5,560 nucleotides of DNA, taken from NCBI GenBank assembly GCA_016930475.1, contig JAFGGR010000189.1, forward strand, positions 1 to 5,560. The letters are read 5' to 3'. How positions within the stretch are numbered: the stretch's first letter is position 1; every line of letters starts with the position of its first letter. Under the pieces are notes generated by a model. It did no database searches. It saw nothing but the letters and a program-made list of their open reading frames with translations, and was not told the DNA's origin. The position numbers and the translations under genes are program-made. Source of the stretch: Clostridiales bacterium. Its GTDB lineage: Bacteria; Bacillota; Clostridia; Saccharofermentanales; Saccharofermentanaceae. This document shows, piece after piece, positions 1 through 5,454 of this stretch.

Positions 1-542
1 ATCGATCCCCCCGCTCTTTTTTCGTTCAACCAGCCCTCGATCCACCCGATCGCTCCGGTTATCACCGTCAGTCCCAGAGCGCGTGGCACATCGATCACCA
101 TGATGAAAAGGACTCCGTGCAGGAGACCGAACAACGTCGCCTGGATCAGATTGCCGGCGGCAAAACCGAGGCGCGCGACACATCTTTTCCCGATAAAGCC
201 CCGAAAAAGGATCTCCTCCGACAGCCCGGTCTGAATGACTGCGAAAATCAATATCCCCGGGATCGCGGAGGTGCCCTGCCCCTCGAACCGGGACGTGGCC
301 GAGTCCGAATCTCCGATGATCAAGGGGATCATCAGGATTGATACAAGACAGACACCCGCAAAAATCGCGAAAAAAAGAAGCCAGAACCGAACCGCGCCGT
401 CGGTTCGGATCCGCTTTAGACCGACCCAGGAGAAAAAACTCTCTTCGGTCCTGGTGAGCCGCCGCATCACCAGCCAAACGACGAACGGGACCAAAGAAAA
501 AACACCCAGTTGGATCAACGCGCTGATCAGCATATCTGCCAT
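1..542 (-). CDS. CPBP family intramembrane metalloprotease (CAAX protease/Abi family), C-terminus beyond the window
   Basis: This gene is open at the left edge; 180 codons are visible. Hydrophobic segments lie at about residues 5-26, 53-76, 93-107 and 130-150, so it is an integral membrane protein. The diagnostic CPBP motifs are present: SEEILFRG at 108-115 (E109, E110, R114) and FGLLH at 138-142 (H142). The segment GAIGWIEGWLNEK (163-175) matches the stretch that normally precedes the third motif, a helix with a His and an Asn, which would fall outside the window. Family members are Rce1-like glutamate-dependent intramembrane proteases; bacterial ones are often linked to bacteriocin immunity or self-protection, but the substrate here is unknown. 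The start is the first ATG, 12 nt downstream of an AGGAGGA site (555-561), a rather long spacer. It lies 43 bp after the nitroreductase stop and is probably the last visible gene of that operon. Confidence 0.9.
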   Translation of the reverse strand, partial: MADMLISALIQLGVFSLVPFVVWLVMRRLTRTEESFFSWVGLKRIRTDGAVRFWLLFFAIFAGVCLVSILMIPLIIGDSDSATSRFEGQGTSAIPGILIFAVIQTGLSEEILFRGFIGKRCVARLGFAAGNLIQATLFGLLHGVLFIMVIDVPRALGLTVITGAIGWIEGWLNEKRAGGS

Positions 543-554
543 ATCGGATTCAAA

Positions 555-561
555 TCCTCCT
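555..561 (-). promoter_or_regulatory. Ribosome binding site of the CPBP protease gene
   Basis: AGGAGGA on the minus strand, 12 nt before the ATG at 542. It fixes the start of a gene that has no in-window stop codon. The next in-frame ATG (533) would be 21 nt away, too far from this site. Confidence 0.6.
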
Positions 562-585
562 ATGACCGGCTCGGGTGCTTTTACG

Positions 586-1260
586 TTACGCCCAGGCGAA
601 ATTTTCCTTCCCCGCCCCGATCTCAAAATGATATTTCACGATGCCCAGATCGATCTTTGCGTACGTGTCCCCGGTCGCTCGAGCTATGACCTCTTGATCG
701 TTCCGTTCGATGAAAAAACGTTGTTGATTCATCGCCGTTGGCGCCAGCATCACTGCGTTCATGCCGACTATGAACCATTTCGGCATATCCGGATCAGCTT
801 CACAAAGCGCCTCCATCGGCTTGGATTTATGCGGAGCACCCTGCGTCCGCCCGTACCCCAACGCGATCGCACAGACTAAAATCTCACCTTCACCGACTAA
901 GGCTTTGCATTTTCGCCTTCCGAAAGTCCTCGCTACCCAGCAAGTGTTGAGGCCTAGCATTTGCGCCTTAAGCACGATCCGTTCGCCGTAATAACCGACC
1001 CGCTCGTCCAGATCCGCGCTTTTACTGCCGACCATCGCGATATAATTCTTCACGCCCGAGAACATTCCGTAATGCGTGAGTATGGAACCGAACGCTTCCG
1101 GCTCCTCGTAAAACACCTGAATATGCAAGCCGCCTTCCCGATTACACTCAAGGACCTCGGCGGCGAGTGCCTCCCGAACCTCCGGAGCAACTTCCCGATC
1201 CGTGAACCGCCTTACGGAATGGCGCGCCAAGATCGCTTGTTTGATCGTCATCATTTCCAT
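586..1260 (-). CDS. Nitroreductase family protein, TM1586-like
   Basis: A 224-residue protein of the nitroreductase fold, likely FMN-binding and cytoplasmic. The N-terminal RHSVRRF (13-19) is the usual phosphate-contacting motif of this fold. KAQMLGLNTCWVARTF (98-113) matches the conserved helix and strand reading 'GL.TCW'. APTAMNQQ (173-180) corresponds to the 'APS..NQQP' motif, and IDLGIVKYHFEIGAG (203-217) to the C-terminal 'D.GI...H' segment. Having the APS..NQQ motif in the C-terminal half rather than near residue 40 is the arrangement of the TM1586 (putative TM nitroreductase) branch. Members probably reduce flavins, nitro compounds or quinones with NAD(P)H; the real substrate is unknown. 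The start is supported by AGGAGG at 1268-1273, 7 nt upstream; Met3 and Met4 are poorer choices. It sits between the XRE regulator and the CPBP protease in an apparent operon. Confidence 0.9.
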   Translation of the reverse strand: MEMMTIKQAILARHSVRRFTDREVAPEVREALAAEVLECNREGGLHIQVFYEEPEAFGSILTHYGMFSGVKNYIAMVGSKSADLDERVGYYGERIVLKAQMLGLNTCWVARTFGRRKCKALVGEGEILVCAIALGYGRTQGAPHKSKPMEALCEADPDMPKWFIVGMNAVMLAPTAMNQQRFFIERNDQEVIARATGDTYAKIDLGIVKYHFEIGAGKENFAWA

Positions 1261-1267
1261 GAGTCTG

Positions 1268-1273
1268 CCTCCT
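1268..1273 (-). promoter_or_regulatory. Ribosome binding site of the nitroreductase gene
   Basis: A perfect AGGAGG on the minus strand, 7 nt before the ATG at 1260. It decides between three nearby in-frame ATG codons in favour of the first. Confidence 0.75.
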
Positions 1274-1311
1274 CGGACGAGAATTCATCCGTCGGTCAAA
1301 CGCCCCGCTAC

Positions 1312-1698
1312 TTATCGACCAAAGATTTTACGCAGGATGTACCTCACCCAGCCCCAGACTCCGACCGGTCGTGTTTCTGATTCATAGATCGTCGAACCGG
1401 AACGGCTGCTGGAGTAAGAACTTTGCGCAGTGCGCTCGGAATCCCCGGGCGCAGAAGCACGCATGGCCGCTCCGCTACCAATCGACCAGGTCCTTGCCCT
1501 CTGGGCTTCCGTCGCCAGCTCGACCGGATCGAGGCCCAGGATCGTTGCCAACTCCGAGAGGTGTACGGGCGTCGGGATCGAGAAACCCCGCTCCCAGTTT
1601 CCCACCGCCTGATGGGTGATCCCCATCCGACCGGCGATATGCTCCTGATACATGTTGAGTGCGATTCTCTTGGACTTGATTGTTTCTCCGAACGACAT
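1312..1698 (-). CDS. XRE-family helix-turn-helix transcriptional regulator with a cationic amphipathic C-terminal tail
   Basis: A 128-residue protein when started at the ATG (1698). Residues 1-62 form an HTH_3/XRE domain: GETIKSKRIALNM (4-16), the turn GRMGITHQAVGNWERG (23-38) with the recognition helix at about 28-36, and helices ending at LGLDPVELATE. Residues 65-110 are a Ser/Arg/Ala-rich, probably disordered linker. The last 18 residues (PVGVWGWVRYILRKIFGR) are aromatic, hydrophobic and Arg/Lys-rich and could form an amphipathic helix. A GTG at 1707 would add three residues, but the AAAGG stretch would be only about 3 nt away; the ATG is 12 nt from AAAGG and 8 nt from the following AGG. 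As first gene of the regulator-nitroreductase-protease operon (51 bp to the next start) it probably controls that operon, itself included; this is inference. Confidence 0.87.
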   Translation of the reverse strand: MSFGETIKSKRIALNMYQEHIAGRMGITHQAVGNWERGFSIPTPVHLSELATILGLDPVELATEAQRARTWSIGSGAAMRASAPGDSERTAQSSYSSSRSGSTIYESETRPVGVWGWVRYILRKIFGR

Positions 1699-1722
1699 AA
1701 CCGACACCTGCCTTTCAATTCC

Positions 1723-1750
1723 AGTTTAACAAAAAAACAGCTTTCTCCAA
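1723..1750 (-). promoter_or_regulatory. Candidate promoter for the regulator-nitroreductase-protease operon
   Basis: TTGGAG (1750-1745), 16 nt, then TAAACT (1728-1723) on the minus strand: 3/6 and 4/6 matches to the housekeeping consensus, with a run of seven T in the spacer. Transcription would start around 1716-1717, leaving a leader of about 18 nt that still contains the AGGCAGG ribosome binding region. It is weak, but it is the best candidate between the upstream terminator and the regulator start. Confidence 0.3.
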
Positions 1751-1780
1751 TCTTTTTTTTGTTTCGACCGACTTTTATCG

Positions 1781-1801
1781 AAAAGCGGTGCGAACACCCG
1801 C
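1781..1801 (-). terminator. Likely intrinsic terminator after the transporter gene
   Basis: On the minus strand the sequence GCGGGTG TTCG CACCGC TTTT begins 7 nt after the transporter's TAG stop. It folds into a GC-rich stem (GCGGTG/CACCGC with one bulged G) closed by a UUCG loop, followed by four U. The U-tract is short, so termination may be partial. Confidence 0.5.
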
Positions 1802-1808
1802 CCGAAAA

Positions 1809-2450
1809 CTAATATTCTTCGACGATTTTCGCCTGCTTATTAGCAAAAATCTTAACCAACCGAATGAGCCCATAACCGATCATGATCGCCGCGACCAGGA
1901 TATTTGAAATCGCGACCACAGCCTCAGGCAGTGAGGTGTGAAGCATCGAGACGATCGTAACCGTCGTTCCCAAAAAGAGAACGGTCGACAGGCCGGCACC
2001 GATCCCGAAAATCGTGATCTCGTTCTTGTTATAGTTCTTTTCGATGGCCTTGACGGCGAAAACACTGCTCCAGAAAAAGAGCGTTAACGGACTCGATATC
2101 GTCAGAAGAAAACTGCTCACGAACGCGCCGCTCATCGTCCTCTCTCCGGAGACAACCGCGCCTTGAGCGCCCCGGATCGCTCCCCACAGGAGGTACGCGC
2201 CGAACGCCACGATCACCAATGCACTGACGATCGCGAAGGTGTGCTTCACCTTCGGATGATCGATCAGTTTGGCGATCCCCAGAATGGACAATGCGACATA
2301 AATATAATCCGCCAGCACGACGCCCAGAACGCCGGCCCACGCGACGACGAGATCGGACTCGACTGCGATACTCAGAATGAAGAAGAAAATCGGCCCGATG
2401 GCAAGTTGCAGAAATAATCCGGTCAGAAGACCGTTAATCAGTGTTTTCAT
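1809..2450 (-). CDS. LysE/RhtB family transporter (amino-acid exporter type)
   Basis: A 213-residue inner-membrane protein when started at MKTLINGLLTG. Hydrophobic segments fall at about 4-29, 34-60, 71-93, 108-134, 146-171 and 177-201, the six-helix plan of LysE-type exporters, and the length fits the family. Family signatures are QLAIGP (15-20, the 'G....GP' end of helix 1), GVVLAD (43-48) and FLLTISSPLTLFFW (114-127, matching 'F....NP....FW', with Ser in place of the usual Asn). Family members export amino acids such as lysine, arginine, threonine or homoserine lactones; the substrate here cannot be read from sequence. A GTG at 2528 would add 26 hydrophilic residues with no ribosome binding site, so the internal ATG is preferred; it is preceded by TAGGT with 9 nt spacing. 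The gene ends in a probable terminator. Confidence 0.87.
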   Translation of the reverse strand: MKTLINGLLTGLFLQLAIGPIFFFILSIAVESDLVVAWAGVLGVVLADYIYVALSILGIAKLIDHPKVKHTFAIVSALVIVAFGAYLLWGAIRGAQGAVVSGERTMSGAFVSSFLLTISSPLTLFFWSSVFAVKAIEKNYNKNEITIFGIGAGLSTVLFLGTTVTIVSMLHTSLPEAVVAISNILVAAIMIGYGLIRLVKIFANKQAKIVEEY

Positions 2451-2460
2451 AAAAAGAGAC

Positions 2461-2586
2461 CTATACGACCTTCTTGATGATTCGTTCTTTGGCGTCGTAA
2501 TCGCCCTCTTTTGCGGGAAGATCTGCACCGCACTTATAGTATACTCGTTTAAATAAAAATAGAAACACCTGACCGGATGAATTCAT
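2461..2586 (-). CDS. Possible small ORF or gene remnant directly upstream of the transporter
   Basis: An ATG-initiated frame of 41 codons lies between the peptidase and transporter genes, and its TAG stop falls 10 nt before the transporter ATG. The N-terminal third is hydrophobic (VFLFLFKRVYY). The C-terminal part, ADLPAKEGDYDAKERIIKKVV, has the composition of a real soluble protein tail. I do not recognise the family. Against it: there is no good ribosome binding site (only AGAAG directly next to the ATG), and the candidate transporter promoter lies inside it. It could be a translated leader peptide coupled to the transporter, the decayed end of a lost gene, or chance. Confidence 0.27.
   Translation of the reverse strand: MNSSGQVFLFLFKRVYYKCGADLPAKEGDYDAKERIIKKVV
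2538..2565 (-). promoter_or_regulatory. Candidate promoter for the transporter gene
   Basis: TTTCTA (2565-2560), 16 nt, then TATACT (2543-2538) on the minus strand, overlapped by TATAAG (2538-2533) as a second possible -10. The -10 is a 5/6 match; the -35 is poor. The AT-rich stretch contrasts with the flanking genes. The leader to the transporter ATG would be about 80 nt. Confidence 0.35.
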
Positions 2587-2587
2587 C
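2576..2587. repeat. 12-bp perfect palindrome upstream of the candidate transporter promoter
   Basis: GATGAATTCATC is a perfect palindrome centred 16-17 bp upstream of the proposed -35 box and 25 bp past the peptidase stop. A dimeric regulator could bind it as an operator. It has no GC-rich stem and no adjacent U-tract, so it is not a convincing terminator. Its core TGAATTCA appears only by coincidence-level similarity elsewhere. Confidence 0.3.
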
Positions 2588-2611
2588 TTCTATGCGCTCT
2601 GAAACTTTGCT

Positions 2612-3940
2612 TTATCCGACCTCTGCGATGATCCGGTCGAGGGCGTCGTCTCTGCCCTCTCTCGCGGATTCGACCGAGACCGGGACCCATATGTCCGGCT
2701 CCATGCCCTTTCCTTCCAACGGCTCGTCGTCAAACCACAGATACCGCTCGTTGGAAAGTGAGTAGTAAAAATCGCCCGGCAGACTGCGCTCAAACGCGTC
2801 CGAATAAAAACCCGCCGTCCTCTCGCCGACCACAGTGATTTTATGGTCCGGATTCGCGAGCATTGCACGCAGGAAGGTTTCCGCCGCACTGATGGTATAC
2901 TCGCTCGTCAGGATATATACATCTCCCCGAAAAACCACGTCCGCCGGACGGACGGAGGCTTCCTGAACCGGCGTGTAACCGCCTTCGATCCGAGCCTGCT
3001 TCTTGTATGCGATATAAGGCTTGTCGGTAAAATATCCGGCAAGGCAGAGAGATGCCTCATCATAGCCGCCTCCGTTGAAGCGAAGCTCGATCGCGACGGA
3101 CTCGATGCCTTTTTTGTTGAACTCGGTAATCATGCGATTCATCGCTTTTCGGGTCGAAGCGGTCTTGTTGAGCGACTCGGTCCCCATTCCGTGAATGATG
3201 ATATAGCCGGTCTTATCGGACAACGTGCCGTAACGGATCAGGCAATCGCCGAATTTATAGTAGTCCTTTGCGTACTTCCCGATGATGACATCCGATATCA
3301 CCGATAATTGCTCGTCATCCAGGATCCATTCCGGCTCGCAATCGGTCGGACAATAGTCGTTCCCGTCCCACTCCAGCTGAACATGTCCGTCCTTCAGGTC
3401 GGATACAAGTTCCTTCATCCGCGCAAAAAGCTCCTCCTCCGTCGTATCCTTCGTGACTTGCCCCTTGAGTTCCTCGTATTTTGCGGTGATGTCCGCCCCA
3501 TAGAGGGACTCGAATGCGTAGTTTTCGTCAAACATCTCGTAAAACATCGCGAAGATCTCGACCGGCATCCCGCGCCGGACCTCGGTCTTCCGCTCGAAAA
3601 TCGATGCGTCGGCCGGATTCAGTCGATACGAATATTGGGCGCCGACATCGACCATCACAAGTCCTTCGGCGGTCATGACGAGCTTCATCTTGCCGATGCC
3701 CGAAATCAATTGATCTCCGAACAAGAAGCCGTCGAAGCCCTCTTCCCTCGAATAAAAAGAATCGGTCATCTCGTAAAATTTCACGGAGCCGTTTCGGATC
3801 TTTACGCAAAGCCCGTAGCCCTCCGTCGTCCAGACCCCGTTATACTTCCTGTGGTATAAAAAATATCCGGTAAAAATCGACGCCAACACACCGACGATGC
3901 AAACGACGACGATGAGCGCCTTTTTCTTCTTGTCCTTCAT
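2612..3940 (-). CDS. Membrane-anchored S41 family peptidase (tricorn/IRBP-like, no PDZ domain)
   Basis: A 442-residue protein. MKDKKKK followed by a hydrophobic stretch (8-28) is a signal anchor, placing the rest outside the membrane. Residues 34-115 form a beta-rich domain (GVWTTEGYGLCVKI...VKFYEMTDS) seen in front of some S41 peptidases. A helical segment (125-180) leads to LKDGHVQLE (182-190), where H186 matches the catalytic His of the S41B-type branch. The peptidase core runs from about 245: ELRFNGGG (285-292), YILTSEYTISAAETF (342-356) with probable nucleophile S351, GERTAG (372-377) and EGKGMEPD (409-416). A Glu in that last segment (E409 is 58 residues after S351) may complete the active site. 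No PDZ domain is evident. The start is set by GGAGGG (3946-3951), 5 nt upstream. Substrate unknown; a role in extracytoplasmic protein turnover is likely. Confidence 0.9.
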   Translation of the reverse strand: MKDKKKKALIVVVCIVGVLASIFTGYFLYHRKYNGVWTTEGYGLCVKIRNGSVKFYEMTDSFYSREEGFDGFLFGDQLISGIGKMKLVMTAEGLVMVDVGAQYSYRLNPADASIFERKTEVRRGMPVEIFAMFYEMFDENYAFESLYGADITAKYEELKGQVTKDTTEEELFARMKELVSDLKDGHVQLEWDGNDYCPTDCEPEWILDDEQLSVISDVIIGKYAKDYYKFGDCLIRYGTLSDKTGYIIIHGMGTESLNKTASTRKAMNRMITEFNKKGIESVAIELRFNGGGYDEASLCLAGYFTDKPYIAYKKQARIEGGYTPVQEASVRPADVVFRGDVYILTSEYTISAAETFLRAMLANPDHKITVVGERTAGFYSDAFERSLPGDFYYSLSNERYLWFDDEPLEGKGMEPDIWVPVSVESAREGRDDALDRIIAEVG

Positions 3941-3945
3941 TGTTA

Positions 3946-3951
3946 CCCTCC
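3946..3951 (-). promoter_or_regulatory. Ribosome binding site of the S41 peptidase gene
   Basis: GGAGGG on the minus strand, 5 nt before the ATG at 3940. It is strong and confirms the start right before the Lys-rich signal anchor. Confidence 0.75.
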
Positions 3952-3968
3952 AAAATCAAACTCAGAGA

Positions 3969-3998
3969 ATCATCGCACAGCGAGTCGGAGAATGTCAA
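3969..3998 (-). promoter_or_regulatory. Promoter of the S41 peptidase gene
   Basis: TTGACA (3998-3993, perfect -35), 18 nt, then GATGAT (3974-3969, 4/6) preceded by TGC, an extended -10 feature. Transcription would start near 3962, about 22 nt before the ATG and including the ribosome binding site. The peptidase is therefore likely expressed separately from the glycosyltransferase, although no clear terminator lies between them. Confidence 0.55.
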
Positions 3999-4016
3999 TG
4001 AATTCAGCGAGGAGAA
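3978..4016 (-). repeat. Imperfect direct repeat flanking the -35 box of the peptidase promoter
   Basis: On the minus strand TTCTCCTCGCTG (4016-4005) lies upstream of the -35 and TTCTCCGACTCGCTG (3992-3978) directly follows it. They are the same 12-nt element, with three extra bases in the second copy, starting 24 nt apart. The arrangement would suit a regulator binding two sites around the promoter, but could also be a small local duplication. Confidence 0.4.
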
Positions 4017-4028
4017 CACCCGACGCAT

Positions 4029-5270
4029 TTATCTGTTTTCAGCGAAATGACCGGTGATCCTCGTCCAGGCATTCTGTGAATTTATGAATTGCCGGTAATG
4101 TTTTTCAACATTTTTATCGAATTTTTCCAACTCTGCAAGAACATTCATAAAATCCGCGCATTGGAAAAAATCACAGACTTTCGGAAGAGATGCAGTCAGA
4201 TTTGCCTTCATTTCCCTGATTTTTTCATCATATCGATCCCGTTGAGTGATATACAGAAGAAGCGGCTTATACCGCACCCAGCCGATGCAGGCGTGATAGA
4301 AACGCATGACGATCTTCTCCGAATTCGCTTCTATATATTTCAACCGATTCGGGAGCACGCCATTCATCAAATGACGATAGGTGGAAAAGCCGTCATGAAA
4401 AGCATAGCATGGAACGCGCAGAACTTTTCGATCACTGAGACAGGTGCTTAAAAAAGTATCTTCTCCACGCGCGCCGGGAGGGTTATAGAAAGGGATCGTT
4501 CTGTCCGGATCCGTTAAGTTGATGCACAAATTCCCGCCCGAAATAAACTTGGCATGGTTTGTTTCCTGTACCTCTTCGGCGATATCGCTCGTCAACACCT
4601 TTGTATCGGCATAGGTCACGCCTCCGTTATTCATGACCGCGCGAATGGAATCCCAGTTGACGATATCGTTGCTGATCGCTTCAATAAACAAACGGAAGTC
4701 TACTTCGGTCATGGCATCATTGAAATGGATATACGGGATCGGCGATATATACCCGCAGTGGTGTCCGTGGGTGATATCGGCCTGTCGAATATTTTTCAGG
4801 TGGGTCAGCAAAACTTGCTGACCGCCCCAGATCACATTATCGCGAGTCTTTGTAACGGCAATCGGATATTCGTCATCATCCAAGAACAACAGGTAGTCCA
4901 TATTGCTCTTTATTGCGAAATAGAGAGCGGCATTTCGCTTGGCGGCATATCCGTTCCCGAAAAGAAGACGCGCTTCGCTCGCATCAACGATATTCTCTTC
5001 AATCAAATAGCTGATCTCGCTTTGAATGGTATTGCGGCCGATAAAGGTGGCATCGTCGATTAAGTGAAATACATCTTGGGTTGATATCGTATAATCCTTT
5101 CGCTTTGTATTTTTATACTTCAAATCGTATGCTACAAAAAGATTCAGACTGACTTCCTCCAGATCGGTCAATCCGCATTCCTGCCAGCTGTAAACGTAGG
5201 TTTTTAAGATCTTTCCAAAGTTTTTGCGACCTGTCGCAAAACCGATCCCAACTTTAATATTCCTACCCAT
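4029..5270 (-). CDS. GT-A-type glycosyltransferase (family 2-like)
   Basis: A 413-residue, apparently soluble protein when started at MGRNIKVGIGFATGRKNF. Residues 5-50 look like a Rossmann-type opening. KRNAAL (111-116) leads into MDYLLFLDDDEYP (124-136), a typical GT-A nucleotide-sugar and metal-binding strand with the DxD motif D131-D133. GARGEDTFLS (266-275) supplies the ED pair often used for the catalytic base in family 2 enzymes, and FHDGFSTYRH (291-300) the later His region. The C-terminal 100 residues are helical and charged. The donor and acceptor are unknown; no polysaccharide cluster is visible nearby. The frame is open to a GTG at 5405, but that start has no ribosome binding site, almost no leader behind the promoter and an unconvincing sequence. 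The chosen ATG lies 13 nt after GGAGG (5284-5288). The gene is clearly AT-richer than those to its left. Confidence 0.82.
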   Translation of the reverse strand: MGRNIKVGIGFATGRKNFGKILKTYVYSWQECGLTDLEEVSLNLFVAYDLKYKNTKRKDYTISTQDVFHLIDDATFIGRNTIQSEISYLIEENIVDASEARLLFGNGYAAKRNAALYFAIKSNMDYLLFLDDDEYPIAVTKTRDNVIWGGQQVLLTHLKNIRQADITHGHHCGYISPIPYIHFNDAMTEVDFRLFIEAISNDIVNWDSIRAVMNNGGVTYADTKVLTSDIAEEVQETNHAKFISGGNLCINLTDPDRTIPFYNPPGARGEDTFLSTCLSDRKVLRVPCYAFHDGFSTYRHLMNGVLPNRLKYIEANSEKIVMRFYHACIGWVRYKPLLLYITQRDRYDEKIREMKANLTASLPKVCDFFQCADFMNVLAELEKFDKNVEKHYRQFINSQNAWTRITGHFAENR

Positions 5271-5419
5271 AATGTAGAATGAACCTCCGCTATCGTAGAC
5301 GAAACACGAGCAGACAAACCCTTCAGAGCTTCCACCCTGAAAATCAAGCCCTGATAGCTGATAACTGCTCTTGAAGGCAGTTCTCCGCGCCATCCGGATA
5401 TGCACGAATTTATATATCA
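5271..5419 (-). other. Long 5' leader of the glycosyltransferase with competing hairpins
   Basis: About 150 nt lie between the predicted transcription start and the ATG. One perfect hairpin is AACTGC/GCAGTT (5363-5382, 8-nt loop). A competing pairing joins CCTTCAAGAGC (5377-5367) with GCTCTGAAGG (5329-5320), ten pairs with one bulge, and would disrupt the first. No known riboswitch consensus was recognised. The leader may regulate translation or be unstructured in practice. Confidence 0.3.
5284..5288 (-). promoter_or_regulatory. Ribosome binding site of the glycosyltransferase gene
   Basis: GGAGG on the minus strand, 13 nt before the ATG at 5270, longer than usual. An in-frame ATT at 5273 would be 10 nt away and cannot be excluded as a start. 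The site still argues for initiation here rather than at the GTG at 5405. Confidence 0.5.
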
Positions 5420-5425
5420 GAATTA

Positions 5426-5454
5426 ATAATATGGCACATTGATTGCCAAGTCAA
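5426..5454 (-). promoter_or_regulatory. Strong promoter of the glycosyltransferase gene
   Basis: TTGACT (5454-5449), exactly 17 nt, then TATTAT (5431-5426): 5/6 matches at both boxes with ideal spacing. Transcription would begin near 5419-5420. The spacer holds an inverted repeat TGGCA-7 nt-TGCCA (5448-5432), a possible repressor site. Confidence 0.65.

Noticed and set aside
235..879. Long plus-strand open frame of 214 codons
   Set aside because: It runs antisense to the CPBP protease and nitroreductase genes, whose motifs and ribosome binding sites are clear; its own sequence shows no family features.
1762..1783. TTTCGA...TCGAAA inverted repeat near 1762-1783
   Set aside because: It is short and AT-rich with a 10-nt loop, and is followed by A rather than T on the transcribed strand, so it is not a terminator.
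2451..2528. 26-residue N-terminal extension of the transporter from a GTG
   Set aside because: It is hydrophilic, lacks a ribosome binding site and precedes a start (MKTLINGLLTG) that fits LysE-type proteins.
3308..3859. Plus-strand open frame of 183 codons
   Set aside because: It is antisense to the S41 peptidase and explained as a shadow of that gene's codon use.
4554..5063. Plus-strand open frame of 169 codons
   Set aside because: It is antisense to the glycosyltransferase and has no recognisable motif or ribosome binding site.
5271..5405. 45-residue N-terminal extension of the glycosyltransferase from a GTG
   Set aside because: The GTG lies about 14 nt after the predicted transcription start without a ribosome binding site, and the added residues do not resemble the family.
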